Position numbers and translations under genes: made by a program
In this document: positions 8,170 to 17,300 of the stretch, piece by piece
How positions within the stretch are numbered: position 1 is the first letter of the stretch
Layout of the letters: each line of letters opens with the position of its first letter
The notes under the pieces: model-generated
Database searches by the model: none
Seen by the model: only the letters and a program-made list of their open reading frames with translations
Told to the model about the DNA's origin: nothing
Source: an uncultured Lachnospiraceae bacterium
GTDB lineage: Bacteria; Bacillota; Clostridia; Lachnospirales; Lachnospiraceae
Direction: 5' to 3'
Length of the DNA stretch: 64,000 bases
Assembly: GCA_910586355.1 (NCBI GenBank)
Contig: CAJUHJ010000006.1
Coordinates: 1 to 64,000, forward strand

Positions 8170-9621
8170 ATGAATCTAAACAAAAAAGTGATTGAAAGTA
8201 TGACGGTAGCATCTACATTGCTTGCCATGACGACAATCACCGTATTGGGAGGTTCCACAGAAGACACCATAGGTAAGGTAACAGGAAATGTTACATTTGA
8301 CAGAAGTGGTACGGCAGGTATCGTATTAGACTTAGGTGAGAGGAATTTAAGTATACTCAATGAGAGTAATATGATGATTGCAAGTATTGCGAAGCCGCAG
8401 AGGGATTTCGTTTCTGAGAGCGCTCAGGCGTTAGACGAGGTTGAGCCTGTTGAAACTGAAACTACTGGAGACGCTGGTATCTTTTCACATTTGGCTTTAG
8501 AGGAAGATACGTCAGAGACTGTAAGCGGTGCAGCAGAATTACAGGAATTTGCAGTAGAAATGGTGGCGCAGAATATGGAGATGGCTTTAGGCGATTTAGA
8601 GGAAAGAGAGCCTGAGCTGATTCCGCCAGACGATACTGCACAAGTTGTAGATGAAGCGGCGGTTTCTTTCGAGGAGGCCAATGGGACGGAGCTGGTAGAG
8701 GAAGAAACAGTTGCAGCAGAGGAAGCTGTTGAACCGGCAGAACAGCCGCAGGAGGCAGCCGAGTGGAGCAATCGTGTGATGGCGAATGTAGAAGAGGATA
8801 TGAATATCCGTACAGCGCCGGATGAAAGTTCTGAACTGGCAGGAAAATTTTACCGCGGAGATGTGGCAGAGATTGTTTCTGTGGAAGGGGAATGGACACA
8901 GATTGTTTCCGGAAACGCAACCGGATATGTAAAGAATGAATATTTAGTATATGGAAATGAAGCCAATGAGCTGGCAAATGAAGTTTGCAGTCTGTATGCT
9001 ACTGTGAATACAGACGGACTTAGATTAAGAAGCGAGCCGAATGAGGAAGCCGGTATTGTGACGACAGCGGGCAATGGCGATAAATTAAAAGTTGATAAAA
9101 CAGCAGAAGCCACAGAGGGCTGGATTCCGGTTCATACATCAGATGCGACTGCATATGTCAGCGCAGATTATGTCGAAGTAGCGTTGAATCTTGGAACCGC
9201 TTTAAACAGTGAAGAAGTGGCTGCAAAAGAAGCTGAAGAAGCAAAAAAGGAAGAGGCAGGGAAAAAGCCGGCAGCAAATGCAAATTCAGACGAGGTGACA
9301 TTGCTTGGGGCATTGATTCAGTGCGAGGCAGGCAGTGGTTCCTATGAAGGTATGGTTGCCGTAGGCGCAGTTGTGATGAACCGTGTTAGAAGCGGCAGTT
9401 ATCCGGGAAGTATTTCCGGCGTAATATACCAGGGCGGACAGTTCCCTCCGGCATTGAACGGATCCGTTGCAAATGTAGCTGCAAGCGGAGTTAGAAGCGC
9501 TTGTTTACAGGCGGCACGCGAAGCCATTAATGGTACGGATAATACGAATGGAGCATTATCCTTCCGCAGCGCAGCATCTGGTTATTCGGGAACGGTAATT
9601 GGTGCAAATGTATTCTTTTAA
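8170..9621 (+). CDS. secreted SH3-domain cell wall hydrolase (SleB-like)
   Basis: Probable exported peptidoglycan hydrolase (483 aa). The N-terminus (about 1-27) is a signal-peptide or anchor candidate, followed by a long acidic low-complexity linker to about 195. Two bacterial SH3 domains, at about 198-262 (NIRTAPDESS...GYVKNEYL) and 276-337 (LRLRSEPNEEA...AYVSADYV), are expected to bind wall peptides. The C-terminal domain from about 377 (LLGALIQCEAG, AVVMNRVRSG, FPPALNG) is the Hydrolase_2 fold of SleB/CwlJ, with the expected Glu in QCEAG. I chose ATG 8170, 6 bases after GGAGGT; a TTG at 8164 would be too close. Its own promoter and terminator make it monocistronic. Confidence 0.88.
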   Translation: MNLNKKVIESMTVASTLLAMTTITVLGGSTEDTIGKVTGNVTFDRSGTAGIVLDLGERNLSILNESNMMIASIAKPQRDFVSESAQALDEVEPVETETTGDAGIFSHLALEEDTSETVSGAAELQEFAVEMVAQNMEMALGDLEEREPELIPPDDTAQVVDEAAVSFEEANGTELVEEETVAAEEAVEPAEQPQEAAEWSNRVMANVEEDMNIRTAPDESSELAGKFYRGDVAEIVSVEGEWTQIVSGNATGYVKNEYLVYGNEANELANEVCSLYATVNTDGLRLRSEPNEEAGIVTTAGNGDKLKVDKTAEATEGWIPVHTSDATAYVSADYVEVALNLGTALNSEEVAAKEAEEAKKEEAGKKPAANANSDEVTLLGALIQCEAGSGSYEGMVAVGAVVMNRVRSGSYPGSISGVIYQGGQFPPALNGSVANVAASGVRSACLQAAREAINGTDNTNGALSFRSAASGYSGTVIGANVFF

Positions 9622-9645
9622 ATTAAAATATAATATGGTATAATA

Positions 9646-9683
9646 AAAAGTCCTATAAGCATTTTCGCTTATAGGACTTTTTT
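9646..9683 (+). terminator. intrinsic terminator after the wall hydrolase
   Basis: Perfect 15-base stem (AAAAGTCCTATAAGC with GCTTATAGGACTTTT), 6-base loop, then TTTTTTC. Confidence 0.9.
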
Positions 9684-9699
9684 CAAAGGAGGAATTTTT

Positions 9700-9933
9700 G
9701 TGAAGGATAAAAAAATCAAAGAAAAACAAAAATCAACGGCAAAAGGGATTATGCTGTTTCTGGTTGGCTTAATGGTAAATAATTTCTCCACACTGTTAGG
9801 AGGAAATGAAGCGGGAGATTTCCTTTCGGGGCTTATGGGAGGGATTTCAATTGGAATTATGATCTTAGGTATCTACGTTACAGTGAAATCTTTTTTCAAA
9901 AAAAGGGATGACGGCGGCATTGACGAAGATTGA
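9700..9933 (+). CDS. small membrane protein of unknown function
   Basis: A 77-residue protein with a basic N-terminus (KDKKIKEKQK), two hydrophobic segments at about 16-33 and 42-64, then a charged tail FFKKRDDGGIDED. The start is GTG at 9700, with AAGGAGG 7 bases before it; no ATG in frame suits. Positive ends around a short hairpin of two helices suggest both termini face the cytoplasm. I recognise no family. It sits between a terminator and the galK promoter, whose -35 lies in its last codons. Confidence 0.7.
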   Translation: MKDKKIKEKQKSTAKGIMLFLVGLMVNNFSTLLGGNEAGDFLSGLMGGISIGIMILGIYVTVKSFFKKRDDGGIDED

Positions 9934-9948
9934 GAATTTTTTTATAAT
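9920..9948 (+). promoter_or_regulatory. sigma-A promoter for galK
   Basis: TTGACG (9920-9925), 17-base spacer, TATAAT (9943-9948), 44 bases before the galK start. It overlaps the 3' end of the small membrane protein gene. Confidence 0.65.
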
Positions 9949-9992
9949 TAAGATAAGACAGGGTCTTTCAAAAAACGGAAAGGAGAACAGGT

Positions 9993-11237
9993 ATGTCAAC
10001 AATGCCAGCAAAAGAAGTATTAGAACGTGTATATGGGGAAAGTGAAAAGAGTGGAGAGAGATTCGCTCATTTGTCAAAATGTTTTGCGAAAAATTTTGGA
10101 GATGCAGAGGTGGAATTTTTTACATCTCCAGGACGGACAGAAATGATTGGAAATCATACAGACCATAACGGAGGGAAAATTGTAGCTGCCAGTATCAGCT
10201 TAGATACCATTGGAGCAGCGGCTCCAAATGGAATTGGGACAATTCGTATTCTCAGTGAAGGGTATGATATGATTGAACTTGAGATTGCAGGAGCATCTTT
10301 TGTGGAAAAAAGATCAGGGACAAAGGCGCTGATAGCTGGAATGATTGAAGCGATTGTGAAATCGGGATTTTCCATAGGCGGGTTTGATGCGTATATGACG
10401 ACAGAAGTAATAGCGGCGGCAGGCGTCAGTTCATCAGCATCTTTTGAGATGTTATTCTGCACAATTGTAAATTCCTTATTTAATGATAATAAAATGCAGC
10501 TTTCTGATTGTGCGAAAATCGGCCAGTATGCAGAAAATCAGTTTTGGATGAAGTCTTCTGGGCTGATGGATCAGATGGCATGCGCGGCAGGCGGAGCAAT
10601 TCTTTTGGATTTTGCAGAAGATATTAAATGTGAAAAAATTGACGCTTCCTTTGACCAGTTGGGATATGATATGGTAATCGTCAATACTGGAAAAGGACAT
10701 GGAGATTTAAGTGAAGAATACTCTGCAGTTCCTTCTGAAATGTTTCAGGTTGCAGAGGCGCTTGGTGTGAAAAGACTTTGTGAAAGCAATTTAGAAGAAT
10801 TTTTAAAGAATATGAATAGAATTGAAAATGAGTTGAAAAATGATCGTGCAATTATGCGTGCGCTTCATTTTTATTCCGAAAATAACCGTGTGGAAGAGGC
10901 TGCCAAAGCGCTTGAAGAGGGAGATAGTAAAGCAGTTCTTAATCTTTTAGCAGAGTCTGGGAATTCTTCTTGGAAATGGCTGCAGAATTGTATGTCGAAA
11001 TCAAATGAGAAAGACCAGAAAGTAGCGCTTACTCTTGCATTGACAGAGCTTTACATAAAACAAATCAAAGACGGCTGCTGCAGGGTTCACGGCGGCGGTT
11101 TTGCTGGAGTTATCCTTGCAGTGATACCAAAGGAGCTAACGTCAGATTATGTCAGTTATATTTCTGCTTATGTAGGGAAAGAAAACGTATATCCGATGCA
11201 GATTCGCCAGACAGGAGCGGTCAGCTTAGGGAATTGA
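9993..11237 (+). CDS. galK: galactokinase
   Basis: Cytoplasmic GHMP kinase (414 aa) that phosphorylates galactose to galactose-1-phosphate, entry to the Leloir pathway. The galactokinase signature is PGRTEMIGNHTDHNGG near residues 44-59 (classic form GRxNLIGEHTDY), in the variant common to clostridial GalK. The ATP loop GVSSSASFEML lies near 144-154 and the C-terminal glycine motif VHGGGFAGVILA near 363-374. AAAGGAG precedes the ATG. No galT or galE is in the window, but the mucin-degrading GH95 and GH101 enzymes nearby would supply galactose-containing glycans. Confidence 0.93.
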   Translation: MSTMPAKEVLERVYGESEKSGERFAHLSKCFAKNFGDAEVEFFTSPGRTEMIGNHTDHNGGKIVAASISLDTIGAAAPNGIGTIRILSEGYDMIELEIAGASFVEKRSGTKALIAGMIEAIVKSGFSIGGFDAYMTTEVIAAAGVSSSASFEMLFCTIVNSLFNDNKMQLSDCAKIGQYAENQFWMKSSGLMDQMACAAGGAILLDFAEDIKCEKIDASFDQLGYDMVIVNTGKGHGDLSEEYSAVPSEMFQVAEALGVKRLCESNLEEFLKNMNRIENELKNDRAIMRALHFYSENNRVEEAAKALEEGDSKAVLNLLAESGNSSWKWLQNCMSKSNEKDQKVALTLALTELYIKQIKDGCCRVHGGGFAGVILAVIPKELTSDYVSYISAYVGKENVYPMQIRQTGAVSLGN

Positions 11238-11247
11238 GCCAGAAAAG

Positions 11248-11283
11248 GGCTGCTGTGAAGTGTATCACAGCAGCCTGTTTTTT
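11248..11283. terminator. intrinsic terminator between galK and the hemerythrin gene
   Basis: An 11-base stem (GGCTGCTGTGA with TCACAGCAGCC), then TGTTTTTT. It ends galK; its right arm overlaps the stop codon of the convergent hemerythrin gene. Confidence 0.85.
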
Positions 11284-12071
11284 GCAAATGCACCAATTTG
11301 TTTGTCCATGTGAAGGATATGTACAGACAGCCAGTTTAGCAGAAATGCAATCATATCTTCGAGATAATCCTGTTGGTTTTCATCTAGGTCGTCAAGATTA
11401 ATGTCATTAATCTTTTCTATAAAAGAGGCATGGGCTTTTTGCTGCTTTTCTAAATCAGGGTATCCGATTTCTGACATATAAGTCTCTTCATCACGGAAAT
11501 GTTCCTGTGTATAATTTTTTAGCTTTAAGATAATCCGCATGATTTCATCATATTTATCATGTAAAAAATCTGCATGAATAACGGCGTCTGCATCTTGGAT
11601 GATTTCGAATAACGTTTGGTGTTCATTGTCAATCAACTCAATTCCGGTATAATATTTGGAGGTAAAAGCAAATTTGGATTCAAATTTTCCTATTAAAATA
11701 TCACTGCCAATAATATGATGGAATAACCAATTGGAAAGATATTTTAGTAAATTTTCAAAAGCCGGCCGTATATTGGCATTGTCTAATCTGGCAATATTTG
11801 TGGTGTTAATATAGGTAATAAAATCTGAGTGTTCCTGTTTTTGGGATGTAAGTTCTGGGTCTTGAATGGCCTGCATATAAGCCTCTTCATGGGCAAAATG
11901 GATTTTTGCGTAATCTTTTAACTGGTATAAAATCAGTTCTGATTTTTGTTGAAGATCAACATCGTCTAAAGATAGAATATCATGCGCTGCATTAATTAAT
12001 TCAAATAGCTGCTTATGTTCCGAGTCGATTTCTGGAATACCGATTCGGCAGTCATCTGTAAATTCGTACAT
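11265..12071 (-). CDS. tandem bacteriohemerythrin
   Basis: A 268-residue cytoplasmic protein made of two hemerythrin four-helix bundles, which bind oxygen or nitric oxide at a di-iron site. Domain 1 (about 1-130) shows IDSEH (H19), HFAHE (H58, E62), H81 and HHIIGSD. Domain 2 (about 135-265) shows LIDNEH, HFRDE, KAHASF and HILHMD. In both, the first His of the usual HxxxH helix is Gln (QKQEH and QQKAH), so each site keeps six of seven canonical ligands. Single-domain forms run about 130 aa, so this is a clean duplication. In an anaerobe, oxygen sensing or scavenging is the likely role (inference). Confidence 0.9.
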   Translation of the reverse strand: MYEFTDDCRIGIPEIDSEHKQLFELINAAHDILSLDDVDLQQKSELILYQLKDYAKIHFAHEEAYMQAIQDPELTSQKQEHSDFITYINTTNIARLDNANIRPAFENLLKYLSNWLFHHIIGSDILIGKFESKFAFTSKYYTGIELIDNEHQTLFEIIQDADAVIHADFLHDKYDEIMRIILKLKNYTQEHFRDEETYMSEIGYPDLEKQQKAHASFIEKINDINLDDLDENQQDYLEDMIAFLLNWLSVHILHMDKQIGAFAKNRLL

Positions 12072-12138
12072 TTCATTACCTCCGCGGATTAAACTATTTT
12101 GGGGTCATTATAGCACAATATAAGAAAAGGGAAAAGGG

Positions 12139-13425
12139 TCAAACCGATTTCAAAAGCAGAAAAAATCTTGTGCCGCCTCCGGGGGTGTCTGCGACGGTAA
12201 TTTTCCCGCCGTGCGCCTCTGCAATTTCTTTTGCAATGCTAAGGCCAAGCCCAAAGTGATTTTTTCTGGCGCGGGAAGCGTCTGCACGATAAAACCGGTC
12301 AAAAATATAAGGCTTATCTTTCTCTGAAATACCAATGCCGTTATCTTCTGCCATAATCCAAAACATTGATTTATTATAAGATAATTCCAGTTTGATGTAT
12401 CCGCCGTTTTTTCCATAACTGACAGCGTTAGAAATGAAAATGCCAAGTATCTGCTGAATCCGTTTTCCGTCGCATGGACAGTTGGGGATTGTGTCTTTAG
12501 GCAGGGAAATCTGAAATGTAAGATGATGTTCCCTGACAAAAGGTTCAAAAGACTCAAAGCAGTTTAAGAGCAGCGTATCAAGTTCTATGGGGGCGATTTG
12601 AAGTGCGAGACGTCCGTTGTCCGTACGGTTTAACAGCAGAAGGTCGTCTGCCAATGTAGAAAGACGCAGTGATTCCATTTCTATAATATGAAAAAAATGA
12701 TTTTTTTGCATTTCATTTGCAGATTTCGCAGCAGAAGCGGCAGAAGAGATTACGGCAATAGGAGTTCTTAGTTCATGGGAAGCGGCGGCAATAAAAGAGT
12801 TCTGCTTTTGGCGTGCTTCTATAATGGGAGACATTAATTTCCCGGTAAAATAATAGGAAGCTAAGAATAGAACAAAAATTCCGCCGATATTCAGCAAAAA
12901 AAACCGTAGGCGCTGTCGTTTAATCTGAGCGGTATAAGGTTTCAGGGAAAACAGTATAATTCCCATTAATGAATCCCGATTTTTGCGGATATTTAAAACA
13001 GAAGCGTAGAAATGACTGTCTTTTTGGGGGTTCCAAGTGAATTCCTGGTGTGCTGTGTAGTAATTAGAGCCGTGATCTAATTTTGGCAGAATAGAAGTTT
13101 TTGCATATTCCGCAGCTTTATCTGTTAGGTCAAGTTCTGATTTAGAGAGTCTGAACCGGTTATACGAGATTGGCGTATTATTATCGTACAAAGCGAGAAT
13201 AAAGTTCTGATCTGCGGCATTTTTTGAGAGCCATTCCCAAGTAATCGTATTTTGCTGTTCTAAATTGGCAGTAAATGAGTTGATTTTAGAAGAAAAAGTC
13301 AAAAAGTTGTTTTCATGGAAATCTTTTTCTGCCAGAAACAAATAGCTGACTGACATTGCGATTAAAATAAACCCTGATATTCCGGTGAAAAGGAGACTTA
13401 AACGATAGTGAAGTTTTTTATACAT
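12139..13425 (-). CDS. sensor histidine kinase with extracytoplasmic domain
   Basis: Membrane kinase (428 aa) partnered with the regulator upstream. Membrane segments at about 8-30 and 178-198 bracket an extracytoplasmic sensor of about 150 residues that resembles no named domain. The H-box ASHELRTPIAV carries the phospho-acceptor His; ATPase motifs are NAVSYGKNGG, EDNGIGIS and HFGLGLSIAKEI. Start chosen at 13425, which overlaps the regulator stop by 8 bases and has GGAGG upstream. The signal is unknown; it stands divergent to the giant GH95 gene, so control of mucin use is possible but unproven. Confidence 0.9.
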   Translation of the reverse strand: MYKKLHYRLSLLFTGISGFILIAMSVSYLFLAEKDFHENNFLTFSSKINSFTANLEQQNTITWEWLSKNAADQNFILALYDNNTPISYNRFRLSKSELDLTDKAAEYAKTSILPKLDHGSNYYTAHQEFTWNPQKDSHFYASVLNIRKNRDSLMGIILFSLKPYTAQIKRQRLRFFLLNIGGIFVLFLASYYFTGKLMSPIIEARQKQNSFIAAASHELRTPIAVISSAASAAKSANEMQKNHFFHIIEMESLRLSTLADDLLLLNRTDNGRLALQIAPIELDTLLLNCFESFEPFVREHHLTFQISLPKDTIPNCPCDGKRIQQILGIFISNAVSYGKNGGYIKLELSYNKSMFWIMAEDNGIGISEKDKPYIFDRFYRADASRARKNHFGLGLSIAKEIAEAHGGKITVADTPGGGTRFFLLLKSV

Positions 13426-14101
13426 GAGATAGATCCTCCAAATGATAACCGATTCCACGAATGGTTTTAATGGAAACATTTAAGCTGACAGATTTTAGGC
13501 GTCTTCGAATAAAGTGCATATAATTATCCAGATTGCCGTCTTCTATTTCTGAATCTATCCCCCAGACTTTGGAAAGGAGAGCAGCGCGCGGCAGTGTCTG
13601 AGCCGGATTTAATAAAAATACTTCCAGCAAATCGCCTTCTTTTTTTGAAAGCGTACAATCTCCTATTGGGCCGGAAAGCAGATTGGAAGCCGGGGTATAC
13701 GTGATATCGCCGAATTGATGTGTTTTGGTATCTTTCCATTCCCTGGGCCTGCGGCTGATACTGCGAATACGTGCAAGGAGTTCTTCAAAAGCGAACGGTT
13801 TTACAAGATAATCGTCTGCCCCAGAGTCAAGGCCTGTAATTTTATCCTGTAATTCCCCTAGAGCAGTTAAAAAAATTACAGGAGTATGATTGCCCGATGT
13901 ACGGAGTTTTTTTAGAAGTGTGATACCGTCAATTATGGGAATCATTCTGTCCAGCAGAATCAAATCGTAGAGACTTTCTTCCATATAATAAAGAGCGTCC
14001 TCTCCATTGTCACAAAAATCAACTGTAAATCCAGTATGTTTTAATTGAAAAACTAGAGTTTCTAGTAGGTATGGGTCATCTTCTACCAGTAAAATTCTCA
14101 T
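13418..14101 (-). CDS. OmpR/PhoB-family response regulator
   Basis: Response regulator (227 aa) with acidic pair DD at 8-9, phospho-acceptor Asp 51 in LILLDRMIP and Lys in YLVKPFAFEE near 101, followed by a winged-helix DNA-binding domain (NYMHFIRRRLK, TIRGIGYHLE). ATG 14101 is preceded by AAAGGAG; the frame open from 14176 has no such site. It is transcribed with the overlapping kinase gene and diverges from the GH95 gene. I saw no obvious repeated half-sites in the 243-base divergent region. Confidence 0.92.
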   Translation of the reverse strand: MRILLVEDDPYLLETLVFQLKHTGFTVDFCDNGEDALYYMEESLYDLILLDRMIPIIDGITLLKKLRTSGNHTPVIFLTALGELQDKITGLDSGADDYLVKPFAFEELLARIRSISRRPREWKDTKTHQFGDITYTPASNLLSGPIGDCTLSKKEGDLLEVFLLNPAQTLPRAALLSKVWGIDSEIEDGNLDNYMHFIRRRLKSVSLNVSIKTIRGIGYHLEDLSHV

Positions 14102-14279
14102 AAAAGGGCTCCTTTCAGGTTTTCGAAAAGTTTTATAGGTAGTTGTGAAAATTACAGACATTAAATAGTATAACATAGAAAACTTTAAATAATCTCTAAA
14201 TTTTTATCTTAACTAAGATGAATTTATGAAAAGTGTAGTAAAGAAAACGTATTCTAAGTATAATTTCTGTGAAAAATGA

Positions 14280-14308
14280 TTGGAATAGAACAATAAATAT
14301 GATATACT
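14280..14308 (+). promoter_or_regulatory. sigma-A promoter for the GH95 gene
   Basis: TTGGAA (14280-14285), 17-base spacer, TATACT (14303-14308), 36 bases before the coding start, with AAAGGGG between. Confidence 0.6.
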
Positions 14309-14344
14309 AAAAATACTTATCAATTTAAAAGAAAGGGGTATTCT

Positions 14345-17300
14345 ATGATGGCAAAAATGATGTCAAGAGCATTATCGGCTATTCTGTCTGCAGCATTAAT
14401 TTTTACAACAGTACCGACAATGGCGCTGGCAGAACCGATAAAAACGAACCGGTCGGCGCCAGAAGAAAATTATCTGAAACTTTGGTACGACGAGCCGGCG
14501 AGTGAGGGAGTCAATATTTTGAGCGCTGGAGCTTATAATCCTTCGGCAGAGGATAATAATTGGCAGCAGCACACGCTTCCAATTGGCAATAGCTTTATGG
14601 GCGCAAATGTCTATGGGGAGATTGCGAGGGAAAGGCTGACGTTTAACCAGAAAACGCTGTGGAACGGAGGTCCGAGCGAATCCAGGCCAAATTATAATGG
14701 CGGTAATTTAGATAAAGTGGCGCAATGGCAGGAATGTGTGAACGCTTTTATGGCAGGTGACGATACCAGGGGAAGTCAGCTTGCCGGCGGGCTTGTTGGA
14801 GAAGGGGAAGCCGCCGGGTATGGCGTTTATCAGTCATGGGGGGACATTTACCTCGAAAATAAAAATTTAGCGGATGTAACTACGGAGGATACGACGGGTT
14901 ATGAGCGCAATTTGGATCTGACAACAGGCATTGCTAATGTTGATTTTAGGGCGAAGGAAACGGATTATCACAGGGAGTTTTTTGTCAGCTATCCTGATAA
15001 CGTACTTGCAATGAAACTGACAGCAAACGGGGCGAAACAATTGGAGTTAAATGTCAGTTTTCCAATCGACAATGGAGAAGTTGGAGAAATGCAGGGCAAT
15101 ATTACTTCAATTGAGAGCAATAAAAATAATAAACTTGCAAAAGAAAATGAAACATACAATGTAACTGCCGGAACCAACCAAGGTACAATTGTCTCAGCGG
15201 CAAATATGCAGGATAACCAAATGAAAATGAATTCTGTGCTGACAGTTGTGACAGATAAAGGGACGGTCACAAAAGGCGGCGATGAAGCGTCATTGGATAT
15301 TGCCGGGGCAGATGAAGTTGTTATTTTTATATCTGCGAATACGGATTATAAGAACGATTATCCGAAATACCGCACTGGCGAGACGGCTGCACAGCTTGCA
15401 AAAAAGGTAAAAGATACCGTAGACAATGCGGTAAATAAAGGATATGAAAAAATAAAGTCAAGGTATTTGGCTGATTATCAGGAATTATTTAACAGGGTAG
15501 AGTTGAATCTTGGACAGGCGAAAAGCGATAAGACGACAGACCAGCTTCTGGCAGCGTATAAAGTGTCTGGAGCAGAAGGGGCGACGGATTCTGAAAGACG
15601 GTTGTTAGAAGTGCTGCTTTATCAGTATGGAAGGTATCTGACGATTGCGTCCTCAAGAGAAGGCGATCTTCCATCTACGCTGCAGGGTGTATGGCAGAAT
15701 CGTGTTGGAACAAGTTCCCGCGTTCCGTGGGGAAGTGATTTCCATATGAATGTAAACCTGCAGATGAATTACTGGCCGACTTATTCCGCCAATCTTGCAG
15801 AATGTGGGATTCCAATTATTGACTATGTCAATTCCTTAAGGGAGCCGGGGCGTGTAACGGCAGAGAAATATTTTGGAATCAAAAGTGAGCCGGGCGAGGC
15901 AAACGGTTTCAGTGCGCACACACAAAACACACCGTTTGGCTGGACTTGTCCAGGCTGGGCGTTTAACTGGGGCTGGTCTCCGGCGGCGGTTCCCTGGATT
16001 ATACAAAATTGTTGGGAATATTTTGAATATACGGGTGATGTGGAATATATGAGAACACACTTGTATCCCATGATGAAAGAAGAAACGCTTCTTTATGATC
16101 AGATATTAGTGGACAGCGGCCAGGAGATTACACTTGAAGATGGTACAAAGAGCACGCGTCTTGTGAGTGCGCCAGCGTTTTCCTCTGAGCATGGACCGCG
16201 TACGCTGGGCAATGTATATGAAAATGTATTGGTATGGCAGTTATACGAAGATACAATAACGGCTGCAGAACTGCTTGGTACAGATTCCGATCTTGTTGAA
16301 AGATGGAAAGAAACAAGAGAAAGGCTGGCTCCAATTGAAGTGGGTGACAGCGGGCAGATTAAAGAATGGTATTTTGAAGGCGAATACGGAAAGACGACAG
16401 AGGGAACTTCGATTCAAGGTTTTGAGAGCGGCCATCGCCATATGTCCCATATGCTGGGATTGTTTCCTGGAGATTTAGTTTCCGTAGAAAATGAAGAATA
16501 TATCAAGGCTGCGGTATACACCTTAGAAAGACGCGGATACAATAGTACCGGTTGGGGCATGGGACAGCGTTTGAATGCCTGGGCAAGAACTGGAGATGGC
16601 AATACTGCATACCTGCTGGTTCAAAACTTATTTAAAGGCGGTATTTATCCGAATCTCTGGGATGCACATGCTCCTTTCCAGATTGATGGCAACTTTGGTT
16701 ATACTTCTGGCGTCAATGAAATGATGATGCAGAGTAATGTAGGGTATATCAATATTCTTCCGGCGATTCCGGATGAATGGGATACTGGTTCAGTAAATGG
16801 CATCGTAGCAAGAGGAAACTTTGAACTGGGCATTGACTGGGACGAAGGGAAAGCGACTGAAATCAGAGTTTTATCAAAAAATGGCAATAAATGTGTGATA
16901 CAGCATATTGGTATTTATAAAGCAACGGTAACGGATTCGAAAGGAACTAGAGTTCAATTTTCAAAAGAGCAAAAGGCGAATAGAATCTCTTTTGATACGA
17001 AAGAGGGCGAAACATATACTATTACAGGACTTGGAGAAAACGCAATGCTTGAAGCTCCAAATAACTGTGAGGCAGTAAAAGGCGATAACGGAATGGTTTT
17101 GACATGGAACGCTGTTGCTGGCGCAGATTCTTATAATGTATATCGGAAAGAAGGTTCTGTTACAGAAAAACTAAATGCAACAAATTTAACATCAGCGACC
17201 TATACAGATACAGAAGAATATGAAGACGTATACGAGGTAAAATATTATGTTGTGGCTGTCAAAGATGGAATAGAGGGCTATCGTTCCGATTTATTTCATC

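Noticed and set aside
8462..8977. Minus-strand open frame of 171 codons within the wall hydrolase gene
   Set aside because: Low-complexity His/Pro/Leu reading caused by the repetitive acidic linker on the other strand.
14102..14279. Promoter for the second two-component system
   Set aside because: A minus-strand TATACT is present near 14167-14172 but no acceptable -35 could be found at normal spacing.
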